Shown one piece after another: positions 1-11,388 of a DNA stretch of 64,000 nucleotides. Source of the DNA: Carettochelys insculpta. Its lineage: Eukaryota > Chordata > Testudines > Carettochelyidae. The stretch is taken from NCBI RefSeq assembly GCF_033958435.1, contig NC_134137.1, forward strand, positions 255,300,501-255,364,500, read 5' to 3'. The position numbers and the translations under genes are program-made. The notes beneath the pieces are model-generated. The model had not been told where the DNA came from, made no database searches, and saw only the letters and a list, made by a program, of their open reading frames with translations. The first letter of the stretch is position 1, and the number at the start of each line of letters is the position of its first letter.

Positions 1-1936
1 CAAGAAAACAAAAATTCCGATCAGTACAGGAGAGTAACAGGACAGCACCCAGCTCCTCTGAGCTCCCCATCTGCCTGAGCACATATGTCTGCACTGCCTT
101 AGTTCATCATCCTTTGTGGCTACTCAACCCTTTGGCCAAGTCACGCTCTGTATGCATCAAACAAAGCCCCTTCCGGGGTACACATTTAACAGGGGCCTAT
201 CACAGTATCCTCTCCAGCATCCTTCCAGTCCATTCCGCACTTGGATAGGGAGTGGTGCCTCCAGGGCTTCCCCTCCTGGACACAGAATCTTCATCCTTCT
301 GTGTTTTATCACAGTTCATCAGAATCTATTGATAGGCCTCAGTTTCCCACCAGCCCCTCCGCTCAGAGCTCTCCATGGTGCTTTCCCCCCCACTCCTCAG
401 CAATCATCCCAGTCCTCTCTTCTTGAGATCTTCAGAGGCACCGAGCTGATGCTGGCCTTCCAACGCCTTTTAAACCCCAATTGCCCACTTCTGCCTGTAG
501 CCTTTCTCGCCTGCCTGGAGGACCTGATTATGGCTTCTCTTGAGTAGTGGGATCGGGGGAAGAGCACAAGCTTCCACCAGGGGGCTTCACAGCCTAGTCC
601 ACCCCATCACATGGAGGAAAAGGGCATATGAATTAACATTCTCACATGAATTGCAATGTGACTCCACCCTGTCCCTAGCCAGGGATCCCCACGCTCTTCC
701 CTTCTCCTCCCCAGAGGGCTAGCTGAGGGCAGGATGGCAGTGAGAAGAGCTGCCACATCTGTGTACAGGGCTGTGGGGAGGGGCAGTGCTGGGAGTTCAG
801 GCAGTATAAAGAAGGCTGCACCAGCCTCTATCCAAGCTCCCACTGAAATTCTTTATAAATTAAATTGTAAAATGAATGCTATTGGTGGACAAAGTGATTA
901 ATTATACCTCAGTTTCCCAGTGGAATAAATACTGTGTTTCTACATATGAGATAGAAATGTGCAATATAAATATAAATGCAATTGAAATTCACTCCAAGAA
1001 AAACAGTTGGTTCTGGCTGACATTGAAAGCTGTCCAGCAAATTATACAGAAGAGACACTGTACATCCTGATTTACTGACGTATGTACAGTGTTATTCCAT
1101 GAGCCAAAAAAAATCAGTAAACAGTCATAAATTCACATTTTGTGCAGAAGAAAGGAAGACAAGAAAACAGGAAAATATTTTGAGCATTAAATTAATTGAT
1201 AAGAAACAGTTTTCTACCAATTTGCATCATCTGAATGCTTCTGTGATACAGAATTTGTTTTGTTTCGTTCCCACCGGATTAGGGTGTAGTACTGTAACAC
1301 TGGCTATTGTCTCCAGCTAAGAAAAATTTGAATATGTGGTTAAAAGATATGAAAAACCCTTCAAGAAATGTTAGTTCCTAAGTCCTAACTAATTCCTTAA
1401 TATTAAATGTCATCGTATATCTCGACACACAAAGCCATATGGTTGCGCACAGTTTTTAGGATTTGGGAATTCGCCAGAGAAGTTAGCCTGAGATGCCCTC
1501 AAAACCAATACACTCCTCTCCATGAGCAATGCATCTCATATTGCTAGGGTATGTGATTGGGCAACCATGTTTTGTCATCATATTGTTGTGAAGCACTGGT
1601 GTCATAATCTTTGATATAAAAATGCTGAGGCTACACAACATCATCATAACACTGTGTGGTGAGGCTGAAAATTAATTCAAGGACCTTTAATTGCAAGTTT
1701 TAGCTTCATCGGCTGAGACACAGGTTTGTGAAAAATCAGGACTGTTCCATGAATTGCAAAGCAAGGAGCAACCCAGCCTTGAGTAAGAGGCTAGGTACAT
1801 ATGACTATGCATATTGCAGATTCTAAAGTCAGCCTTTTTAATTCAGAACACGTTGATCACTCACAAGGCTGGCAGTGTATCCACCATTAAAGTGAACTGA
1901 AGTAGCTTCTCCTAACTTTTCTTACTATCTTTGAGA
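1..1936. other. No recognisable gene or repeat
   Basis: Anonymous sequence. The open frames here (longest 143 codons, 116-547 +) show no domain, no compositional bias and no splice context, so I treat them as chance. Nothing else stands out. Confidence 0.6.
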
Positions 1937-2033
1937 AGAACAAGAAGTCCTGTGGCACCTTACAGACTAACAGATATTTTGGAGCATAAGCTTTCGTGGG
2001 CAAAGACCCACTTCATCAGATGCATCTTTGTCT
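1937..2033 (-). repeat. Penelope-like element terminal fragment
   Basis: A short fragment resembling the terminal repeat of a PLE family different from the one at 32.6-45 kb. It shares the GTGGG...CCCACGAAAGCT core with that element's terminal repeats but differs in flanking sequence (it reads GCTTATGCTCC where the other reads GCTCACCTAATAAA). No coding part of the element is attached. This is probably a severely 5'-truncated insertion. Family assignment rests on resemblance to the PLE terminal repeats within this same window. Confidence 0.55.
1982..2019 (-). ncRNA. Candidate hammerhead ribozyme core (PLE-borne)
   Basis: On the minus strand the order is CTGATGA (2019-2013), a GTGGG/CCCAC stem II with a short loop, GAAA (1995-1992), then AGC-TTAT-GCT as a 3-bp stem III with a tetraloop, followed by C at the expected cleavage position (1982). 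All core bases of a hammerhead are present. Stem I is only weakly supported: AGAU upstream can pair with AUCU downstream across an internal loop. Hammerheads are known in terminal repeats of Penelope-like elements. Self-cleavage is inferred, not shown. Confidence 0.5.
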
Positions 2034-4106
2034 TTGTCTTTCAGCAGATCTGGCTGGGGCTGTAGGGCATTTACCCAATAAACTAAACCTGGCTGAAGGT
2101 CATAGGACCTTAGCTCCCACACCTGCTGATTAATATTAATATTGCCAACCCAAAATTTTCAAAATTTGAGAGTCAGAAGAAAAATCAAATATTGAGAAAA
2201 TTGAGATTGAGATAAGTTGGCACCATGAGAATGCAAGCATGGTTGGGCAGCTATGTCTACAGTCTCAGAGCTGGCAGAGCAATGGGATCCAAATACCTAC
2301 TCCCATAACCCTGACTCTGCTTCTGACTTCGCTTGAGATGAATTTATCCTATCTTCAATTAAAGAAATTACAAGCTTTACTGTCGTACCAGTAAAACTAC
2401 AGCATAGCACAAAACTTCTAAATATTAAAGAAAAACAGGTCTAGTGCCACTGTTAATAAACTGGAATTGGTTATGTTTGTATAATCACTTGGGTAATTAT
2501 CATACTGTAGTTCCTTTGACAATACATTCTTGAAAGCGTGATTAAATTTATCATACACACCCTATAGAATGTCACTTAACACTTTCAGTAATAAAAATTT
2601 GGTGAGCATGAAATAAATAATGCTCCTTAAAGCTTTGCTTATCCTAGGTTTGAGATCAGGAAACCTCTCTACAACAAAAACAATTCACAGACTTTGAAAT
2701 GGCAACATTTGTGTGTACTCAATATGTTTGATATCTAACCAGCTGTGCAAGAGTTTGATGGATCCCAGATGCCACAGAAAGACAAGACAAGACTCAGAGC
2801 ATAACGGCAATGCTTACTTGAAACAGTTTTCATTTTTAATTCTTGCCTGCACTACAAATGTAATGAGCACAGTATGCGTTTCAGGACTGGGTTTGCTATG
2901 TACATCAAAGATCATGATCCTGCCAGTAAGCTTCTTTGCAGGTCAAAAATGAAAGGTACTGTGTTATTTACTGAGAGATTGCAGAACTTTCCAGGCCGGC
3001 TAACATGAGAAAGAATTGCCTTCATTACTCCACCGCATGTGAAATATACAGTGTCCTGGTACAAAGAGTAGTCTTGTGCTATAGGAGTGTGCCTGGATTG
3101 GGCTATGCATTTTTTCTAATCAGTTTGCCTAACCCAACATGGAGACTCCATTTTGAAAGGCTATCACCATACATATTCTGAACCAGCACAGAGGTCTACT
3201 CATTACACCAGGGCACTTTATAATTCACTTACTTTGGAAGAATAAAGGTAATCTGTTTCTTGTAGGATAGTAGGAAAGTTCTTCAGTTCTACAGTAAATA
3301 ATACAGCAGCTTTCATTCATGTCCACTCGAGCTGCTATGGTGTAGCACACTTGGTACTTTGGAGGCATAAGCAAGCAGGAGTGAGGTGAGGTATATTGAA
3401 CAAGAGAACGCTGAGCCAGCAATGGGGAAGACTGATAGCAAAAACTGAAAGCTGGGGGTGGGGGAAGATTCCAGATTTTTTTGTGGTGCCAAATCTCCAA
3501 GAGAAATTCCTCATATTTCAACTCACTCTCCTCAGCATGGCTTTCTCTCTGTTACTCCTCCAGTCATGGTTTGGAATGGAGTGGTTGTTTAGTGTCTGAC
3601 ATTTACATGAAAAAAACATCTGAATTGGAATCTACTTCATAAACAAAACTTTTACTTTTAAAGTGACCCAGCTGCCAGCAGTTGAGAACTGAGGGGAGGA
3701 ATGGGAAAGAACAGTGGAAGGGAATAGGAGGAACAACAGCGTTTTGATAGATCTGCAGCCAAACACTCACCACTTTTGTTTTTTAAACCATTCAAAATGA
3801 AGGATGCAAGAAGTGGGACAGGAGAGATGTACGTTGTGTGTTTCCTGTGCTAATTCCTTATCCCTGTAAAAATGGGGTAATTGTTTCTTTTTTCCTGATA
3901 TGTGCATGCTAATAGTGTAAATGGATTCGTCTGTTGATAAAGCTCGTAGGGTGTTTACACAAGGGCTTTCAATAACGCTAACATCAGTGACATGAAAATG
4001 CTATTAGAAACACTACTCAGGGAGAGCAAACTTATGGGATTTAATGCAAAGGGCATGCAAAGAGTGGCATTGGATAGAGGGCGATGGTAGGGACTAGTTT
4101 GTTCCC
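2034..4106. other. No recognisable gene or repeat
   Basis: AT-rich anonymous DNA. Short chance frames only. No terminal repeats, tRNA-like boxes or retroelement motifs were recognised. Confidence 0.55.
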
Positions 4107-4109
4107 TAA

Positions 4110-4395
4110 AGCTATGTTTATGCTGTGCTATGTAAATTGCATATTCTATTTTGAGTCAATTTTGAAATAGGTTATTTTGGGATTTGGCACTGTCTATGCA
4201 GTGCCAAATTTCAAAATACTGTGCTATTTCGAGGCACTGCTTAGCCCTCCTGCAACTAGGAGTAGAAGGATGTTAAAATAGCAGGCCTGGTATTTTGAAA
4301 AATACTTCAAAATTCTGTATGTGTTTCTTGGACACAGAGTTATTATTTCGGGATACTGAGGTCTCCCAAAATAGCTCTGCAGAATAAACTTATCC
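4110..4395. mobile_element. Decayed Harbinger-type MITE, 286 bp
   Basis: The left end AGCTATGTTTATGCTG matches the reverse complement of the right end (GGATAAGTTTATTCTG) at most positions, and both resemble the GGCTATGTCTACAC end shared by other elements here. It is flanked by TAA on both sides (4107-4109 and 4396-4398), a 3-bp target duplication of the TWA type expected for PIF/Harbinger. The interior has repeated CTATTTTGA/TTGAAATAG words. No coding capacity. CpG-to-TpG style decay suggests it is old. Confidence 0.6.
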
Positions 4396-4398
4396 TAA

Positions 4399-7300
4399 AT
4401 AACAGCTGACGAGGCATGAAGGATTCAGAACAGCAGACAACTTTTAGGCTAGATCTAGATGGTCAAGCCACCCTAAAAACATTTCATGCCATCTTTGATT
4501 CTGCCCCACGAAGGAAGGAAGAGAATTCATTATCCCAATCACACATTTCTCAACGTTTCAGTGACCTTCAGTGAAAAATAACAGCCCACCTTAACCTTCC
4601 TCCTCTAATGAGCCTAGGGTGTCACTGTCCTCGATCCAGCTTCGTCCTGACAACTTGTTCTATGGCCGTTATGTGTTGTCAATGCAAAAATATGCAGCAA
4701 ATATAAAACTGAAAATGGTGTGGGGGTGGGAGAGTTCTTAAAAATCAATTTGATATAAAAATAAATAGTGCATGGAATACTCTGTTGATTTCTTAATTAA
4801 TTTAATATTGAATTCATTAAAACTCATCCTTTTCAAATTTATTGGAAGCTGTTTGCTACAAAGTTAGGCACTGGTGTGGGCTACAGAAAGCAGGGAGCCT
4901 TGCCTGAGAATTTAGGTCCTGCTTGCAGCAGAAATACACAAGCCTTTGATGATAGTTTGGGGAGCATCACTATCAAGCCTTAGTACCCTGGTTTAAGAAG
5001 CATTTTCCCTGTAACTTTGGACACTCATTCTTTATTTTACCATTGCAATTTAATTATGAGACTTGCATTGCTTATTCATTTATGATCTCAGATGTTACTT
5101 TACCATATGCTAATAAATGTTCTTTAGCGTATTTGTATAACAATGCCTCAGTGGCCATCATCTTGCAACTCCGAATTCAATGGGGATCAGACGGGATCTA
5201 TTGAGAGTGAGTCACTAGATGACTTGAGGCATGATTCAGCAAAGTAATGACTTCAGTGAGGCTATTCGCATTCTTTAAGTTATGCCTTTATTGTGTCTGG
5301 ACCACCAATGTGAAATACTTTTGGAGAATTAGGGAGGAAAGGAAGTATTTCACATATGTGAGATATCTAGCATATGGAACAGCAGATGTGACTAGTGAGA
5401 TTCTACTAAATGCAATCATTGTCTAATTTACTCTTTTATTCATACTTCTTTTCTTAGACAACCAGAAATAAACACAAATTATCATATATAAAGCTTTCAT
5501 TGCTCTGTTTTTATCAAGATTCTAGTCAGGAAAATGTAACAACTTAGTTCAGCCAGTGTTCAAACACTTACCTAACAGAGATTGATTAGCTGTCAGTCCA
5601 AGAAAACAGTGCAGGGCTTTGATGGATTTCTTTATATTGTACCACTTAATTTAATGGTTCAGCACACAGGTAATTTAATGGAGTCTTATTGTCTTCGAGG
5701 TGGATCTAGAATAAGGGATTCGTCGGTTTCACAAACCTATCTGGACTATCAAAATCCTTGTAATGAGAAACAAGAGGAAAATCAATTTGGTGGTAGTTCA
5801 TACATATTTTAAAGAACGGGCACATCCATATGTGTAACGCTGCCCTGTGCTGAATGGCATCAGAACTGTTCAAACTCTCACCTTAAACAAAAGCTAAAGA
5901 AAGCATGAGTGAAGGAGATGTGTGGTTTTCAAGCAGCAGTATGCAAGTTTTATTCCTGCTGCCCCAAGAATACCCCAGTAGCCCATGGAATGGTTTGCCC
6001 CACTGACTATCAGTGTGTATAGAAATCTGACCCTGTCAAAATCCATTCTGTATTTTGTAATAATTTCCAGACACTGAGAATGTTTTGGTCAGAGGGTGAG
6101 ATATAAGGCAGTCATTTGGGGCAAGTTGTGGAGTCATGGCTGAGTGGAAAATGACTGAGTGCAACTGATGAAGGAGCCTTTGCATATTATGTTGTACTGC
6201 TTAATGAAACAGAGCACCGGAGAACGCGTCTATACTGCAGCCAAATGAACTCCCATGAAAATTATCTTTCCTAAAGCATACTGAGTTCAACATATTGAAC
6301 TCAACAACTTTCCTTCAGAATGTTGAAATTTAGACATGGCTTTTACTGACATTTGTTGTTCTTGATCAAACTATGTTATCCTTTGTTGTTTGGAATTTTT
6401 ACAAAGTAATGTGGAAAAGCAAGTGGCAATCTTTGTATTCCCTGGTTTCTTTTTTAACATTACATTCTGGAATATTTCTAGCTTCTTATAAAGCAGTGCT
6501 CACTTGATACTATCCATTAATATGTACAGCTATAAAATTCAGTGTTGCCCACTGAAATTTGCAATTTTGCTCCATGAAAAATGGCATGTCCCTTCAGTCT
6601 TCATTTCTCCTGCAAAACAACAACAAAAAATCCCACTAGATCTATGAGCTCTGCTTAAGGGACACTAAATCTGCAGACAGCAAGACAGACTTCCATTGCC
6701 CATTAAAAGAAGGACTTTCTCAAATAATTCAACACTGAGAATGTCAAAGAGCTTCCTATAGTTGCACAACTGCTCATAGTTTTATCTCTCTTTAAAATTT
6801 GGTCACTGCCTGAACCGACAAAGCAGGTTGTAATTTTGTGAGACAAATGCATGAGAAGCCTCCCTCCCTTTGTCCAAAATTGGTGATTTCTTTTTTGTTA
6901 CAAGCAAATGCTGCTTCTGGGTAAAACTTCAGTAGGAAATAAGTGAAGTGGCAGTGTGCTTGAAAGCAAAAAGAAATCATTTTGCTATGATTTCCATGAG
7001 AAATTAGGCCAAGAGACTTGAGTCTGATTTCTGCTCTCGTTTTAAAAGTCTTTGCTCCTGGTGCTAAAGCAAATATGCAAACTCTGCTATATTGCTCTTA
7101 CTGTCACAGATCTGAGCCAAAACTATCTGAAGAATAAATTTAAACCAGAGATAGGCTCACACTACAGATTTGGATCCAGAATTCAAGGCATTGCGGACTC
7201 TGCATTCTGATTCCAGTTTCTCTCCTCTGTACATATTCCCATGCTCCTTCCAGCATAATCAGCAGTCTAGTCCGTGACTGATTAATAAAAGTGTGCAATG

Positions 7301-8089
7301 TAGCAGGAGACTACGTACTTGTAACATTAGACAAGATAGGTTAATCTGTGAGCTGAAGTAACTGACAACTCTATAATATCCTCTTGGTATTCACCACCAG
7401 GCTCCTGCCTCTTCTCTAACCCAAAGGTTCTCTTTCCCTACCAAACCTGTTCCTGTTTTCAATTTATCCTCATCACTGGCTGCCTTGGGTCACAACATCT
7501 CCTTCCACCCTCACCTTTGTCTGCAACTAAGCCTCCTTTTGATATATACTTGATAAACAGTGTTGCTCTTACATACCCTGAGTAGCAAGACTTCTTGGCA
7601 GAGGTCTGAGGCAGCCAGGCAGAATACATTAGATTCGGAGATACAAATCTAGGAAAATGAGCTGTACAGTGGATGTTCTATGCTGTATAGTCAGGATTCA
7701 TCATACTAATCTCTTTGAGCACCTATCTATGCTAGTCATTAGTTGGAGAGGGTGTGATTGTGTGTCAAAGATGTCGTGTGTCGTCATCAGCCAACTGTGT
7801 TATCAAAAGGGAATGGAACTGAGAGACAACTGTGAAATTATCTGCATGCACAGACTGAGATCCCTGGTTTCAAATGCACTAAGCTTTTGGGGAATTGAAC
7901 CGAAAACAAGGAGAAATTAAACTCATTAGGCTCCTCTTCACTAGAACATTAGTTTTTTGTTGCACACAACCTGGGGAAATCATTTCAATCAGAACTGTGT
8001 TTTAAGTCATTGTAGACAGAGACATTACCCATGTCCACTTGACCTAATGTTATGCATGACTTCATAACCATTGTTCACAGAGATAGATT
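4399..8089. other. No recognisable gene or repeat
   Basis: Long anonymous AT-rich stretch. Frames of up to about 87 codons (for example 7657-7920 +) lack any recognisable domain. I see no retroelement motifs and no clear terminal repeats. Confidence 0.5.
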
Positions 8090-8480
8090 GACTACATCTA
8101 CACTACAACAATATGTTGACAGAAGTTACTGTTGGAAGATATCTTCCGACAAAACTTCTATCAACAGATTGTGGCCACACATGAAAGCAGATCACTCTGT
8201 CAATCCACTCTGTTGACAGGGAGCGTCCAGAGTTCCCAGCCGCTTTCTTGACTTAACAGCTAACCAGAAGCACAGTAGACAGGATGCCCACTGACCCAGA
8301 AGCACCCCTGGAACGTCCACATGGCTTTTTTGTCAACAGATTCTGTCAAGAAAGGCATTCTGCCTTGTGGGGGAGAGGCAGAAGGCTGTCAACAAAAGTG
8401 CTGAGTTCTGGAGACAGGAGGTCAACAGAGTGCATTTTTAGTGTGGACACTCTGCAAGTTTCTTCTAATTTTCTTTCTTA
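8090..8480. mobile_element. Partial Harbinger-type MITE related to the one at 47.4 kb
   Basis: It begins GACTACATCTACAC and contains GTTGACAGAAGTT, ACAAAACTTCT and GTCAACAGA words in the same order as the element at 47401-47844, including the internal GTGTGGACACTCTGCA near 8441. The right terminal repeat seen in the 47.4-kb copy is not recognisable here, so this copy is truncated or diverged at that side. No target duplication could be defined. Confidence 0.5.
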
Positions 8481-9750
8481 AAAGGTGTGTTGCTCTTCAC
8501 AGCAGGCACACGCAATCTTCCTTTTCCTTTTCAAAATCAAGGCTTTATTAGCAAAGTGATTGAAACATAGATACAGAATCATATCCCACAATGCACTGCA
8601 CATATTAAAGGAGGAGTTAGCCAATGTTTTCAGCTCATATATCATTTGCTATTTAGATGTGAGTTGTTCACTGCTGGGCTTTTAGACTTTCACAGTTGGA
8701 GGTATGCATCTCTTAGAACTGGAAGGGACACATTCTTTTTATACTGCTGCAAAAATATTAACTGGCTTACATTGTTCCAGAACCCAGCCCCAGGGCTCCT
8801 GCCCTCCCAGACTCCTGTCCTGACTCCTGCCCCCAATCCCTGCCTCTCTTCGTCCTGCTCATACACCCAGCCCTCATTTCCAGCAGCTCACTCCTATTAC
8901 CCACAACCACCTGCTCTGGTACCTGCACCTCACCTCTTACTATTAGCCCTCAAACTACCAGCCCACCCTCTGGAGGACAGCACCCAGCATAATAGGGTCC
9001 TGGTCCATGATGAGAGCTCATAGGTGCTATTGCACCACAAATAATAAAATAATAATTTGGAGAGGTTTGGCTGCAGTGAAAATTGCTACATTCACACGTT
9101 TAATGAATGGGCACACACTGTGGCCAGGCTAAAAGGCATTATTGAGGTCTCACAGGCAGACAGCGTATGTTGAAAGGGTGTTTTAAAAAGAACAGGTTGC
9201 ATGTGTGGTTTAGTGAATTAAGAATTTGCGTAAGTTCTGGCCTGGTTGAAGTTCTCCATCTGTCTACTGATCAGGTGATGCTCAGGCAGTGGTAGTAGAA
9301 GTACTCAATGTTCCTTAACTCCATTTTAGAGGGTTCATCTCTGGGGATGACAGAGAGGGTGGTTTGCCAAAATGACATTGTTTTCTTTCCCCCCCCTCAA
9401 CATTGCACACCTAAGAGGTGGCTGCTGGACGGTTTCTCAGACAGAGAAAACTTTATTCTTGAGTTACATATGTTAAGTTACTTGGCAGGCAATGCTTGGT
9501 GCCCTACATCCAGTATTCTCTGTAAGCTAAGTGCTTAGGCGGATGCCAAGCGGAGATTCACTTGCTGCCAAACTGATTAGCAGAGTTCCCACAGCACCCA
9601 CAGCTAGCACCATGTGTTTTTTCTAGTGGTGCACATCCCTGTATGCCTTCGTGCACATGACAACATTTATGCTGACCATAGATTGAATAAATAAGGAAAC
9701 CCCGCCTCCAATTGATCTTTCACAAAATGTAATCCTTGGTATGCACTCTA
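8481..9750. other. No recognisable gene; possible old repeat near 9500-9700
   Basis: Includes a proline-rich chance frame (8646-9023 +) in a C-rich stretch, without a domain. The segment around 9510-9680 has the look of an old interspersed repeat, but no ends could be found. Confidence 0.4.
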
Positions 9751-9753
9751 TTA

Positions 9754-10656
9754 GGGCTTGTCTACACTACCACCTTCCTTCGAAGGAAGGATGGTAATTA
9801 GGGTGTTGGGAGTTTACTAATGAAATGCTGCCATGCATAGGCAGCACTTCATTAAGCAAATTCCCCCCCGCGGCAACTCCGAAGTTTTAACTTCGAACTA
9901 GTGGCACATGTCTAGCCGTGGCTCACCTGTCAGTACATTGAAGTGCTGGGGCAACTTCAAAGTCTCCTTATTCCTTGAGGGCTACATCTACACGAGCCAA
10001 AAACTTTGAAATGGCCATGCAAATGGCCATTTCGAAGTTTACTAATGAAGCACTGAAATACATATTCAGCGCCTCATTAGCATGCGGACGGCCACGGCAC
10101 TTTGAAATTGATGCGGCTCGCTGCCACGTGGCTCATCCAGACGGGGCTCCTTTTTGAAAGGCCCCCAGCTACTTCCAAGTCCCCTTATTCCTATCTTCTC
10201 AAAGGAATAAGGGAACTGTGAAGTAGCCAGGGTCCTTTTGAAAAGAAGCCCTTTCTAGATGAGCCGCACAGCGGTGAGCCACATCAATTTCGAAGTGCCG
10301 TGGCCGCCTGCATGCTGATGAGGTGCTCAATATGTATTTCAGTGCTTCATTAGTAAACTTCAAAATGGCCATTTGCATGGCCATTTCGAAGTTTTTGGCT
10401 CGTGTAGACACAGCCGAGGAGTATAAATTTAGGAGGAGTAAGGGGACTTCAAAGTTGCCCCAGCACTTCAAAGTACCCGCGGGTGCACCGCGGCTAGACA
10501 CGTGTCGGTACTTCGAAGTTTAAAACTTCGAAGTTGACGCAGGGGGGAGTTTGCTTAATGAAGTGCTGCCTATGCACGGCAGCATTTCGTTAGTAAGCTT
10601 CCAACACCCTAACTACCATCCTTCCTTTGAAGGAAGGTGATAGTGTAGACACAGCC
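9754..10656. mobile_element. Foldback Harbinger-type MITE, interrupted by a second MITE
   Basis: The ends GGGCTTGTCTACACTA and (reverse complement of the right end) GGCTGTGTCTACACTA match and are followed on both arms by the palindromic CCTTCCTTCGAAGG region. Flanking TTA is duplicated (9751-9753 and 10657-10659). The complementarity continues through the whole of each arm (about 220-240 bp), so the element is one long foldback. Without the nested insert (9980-10415 plus one GAG) it would be about 464 bp. It is the same family as 61713-62132. No coding capacity. Confidence 0.8.
9980..10415. mobile_element. Nested full-length foldback MITE, 436 bp
   Basis: It starts GGCTACATCTACACGAGCC and ends GGCTCGTGTAGACACAGCC. 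It is flanked by GAG on both sides (9977-9979 and 10416-10418), a 3-bp target duplication. The two halves are complementary over nearly their entire length, folding around a centre near 10195 (CTTATTCC / GGAATAAG). It sits close to the loop of the outer foldback element. Short chance frames run on both strands because of the palindrome. They are not genes. Confidence 0.8.
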
Positions 10657-10675
10657 TTAGAGTGCAATACTCAAA

Positions 10676-11385
10676 GGCTGCGTCTACACGTGCACGCTAC
10701 TTCGAAGTAGCGGCAGTAACTTCGAAATAGCGCCCGTCACGTCTACACGTGTTGGGCGCTATTTCGAAGTTGAAATCGACGTTAGGCGGCGAGACGTCGA
10801 AGTCGCTAACCCCATGAGCGGATGGGAATAGCGCCCTACTTCGACGTTCAACATCGAAGTAGGGACGTGTAGACGATCCGCGTCCCGCAACATCGAAATA
10901 GCGGGGTCCTCCATGGTGGCCATCAGCTGGGGGGTTGAGAGATACTCTCTCTCCAGCCCTTGCGGGGCTCTGTGGTCACCGTGGGCAGCAGCCCTTAGCC
11001 CAGGGCTTCTGGCTGCTGCTGCTGCAGCTGGGGGTCCGTGCTGCATATACAGGGTCTGCAACTAGTTGTTGGCTCTGTGTATCTTGCACTGTTTAATGAA
11101 AGTGTGTCTGGGAGGGGCCCTTTAAGGGAGCGACTTGCTGTTGAGTCCGCCCCGTGACCCTGTCTGCAGCTGTGCCTGGCTCCCTTATTTCGATGTGTGC
11201 TACTTTGCCGTGTAGACGTTCCCTCGCTGCGCCTATTTCGATGTTGGGCTGCGCAACGTCGAAGTTGAACATCGACGTTGCCAGCCCTGGAGGACGTGTA
11301 GACGTTATTCATCGAAATAGCCTATTTCGATGTCGCTACTTCGAAATTAGCTATTTCGATGTAGCGTGCACGTGTAGACGTAGCC
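10676..11385 (+). mobile_element. Internally deleted Harbinger derivative, 710 bp
   Basis: Both ends closely match those of the autonomous Harbinger at 35166-39958, in the same orientation. The left arm includes the CCATGG(T/C)GGCCATCAGCTG segment; the right arm includes GGGAGGGGCCCTTTAAGGGAGCG and the start of the transposase reading frame with its CAG-rich codons (around 11010-11045, minus strand). The middle with both genes is missing. It is flanked by AAA (10673-10675, 11386-11388), a 3-bp duplication but not the usual TWA. It could be mobilised only in trans. Confidence 0.8.
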
Positions 11386-11388
11386 AAA

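Noticed and set aside
116..547. 143-codon frame at the window start as a host exon
   Set aside because: No domain, no splice context and no conserved composition. Isolated chance frame.
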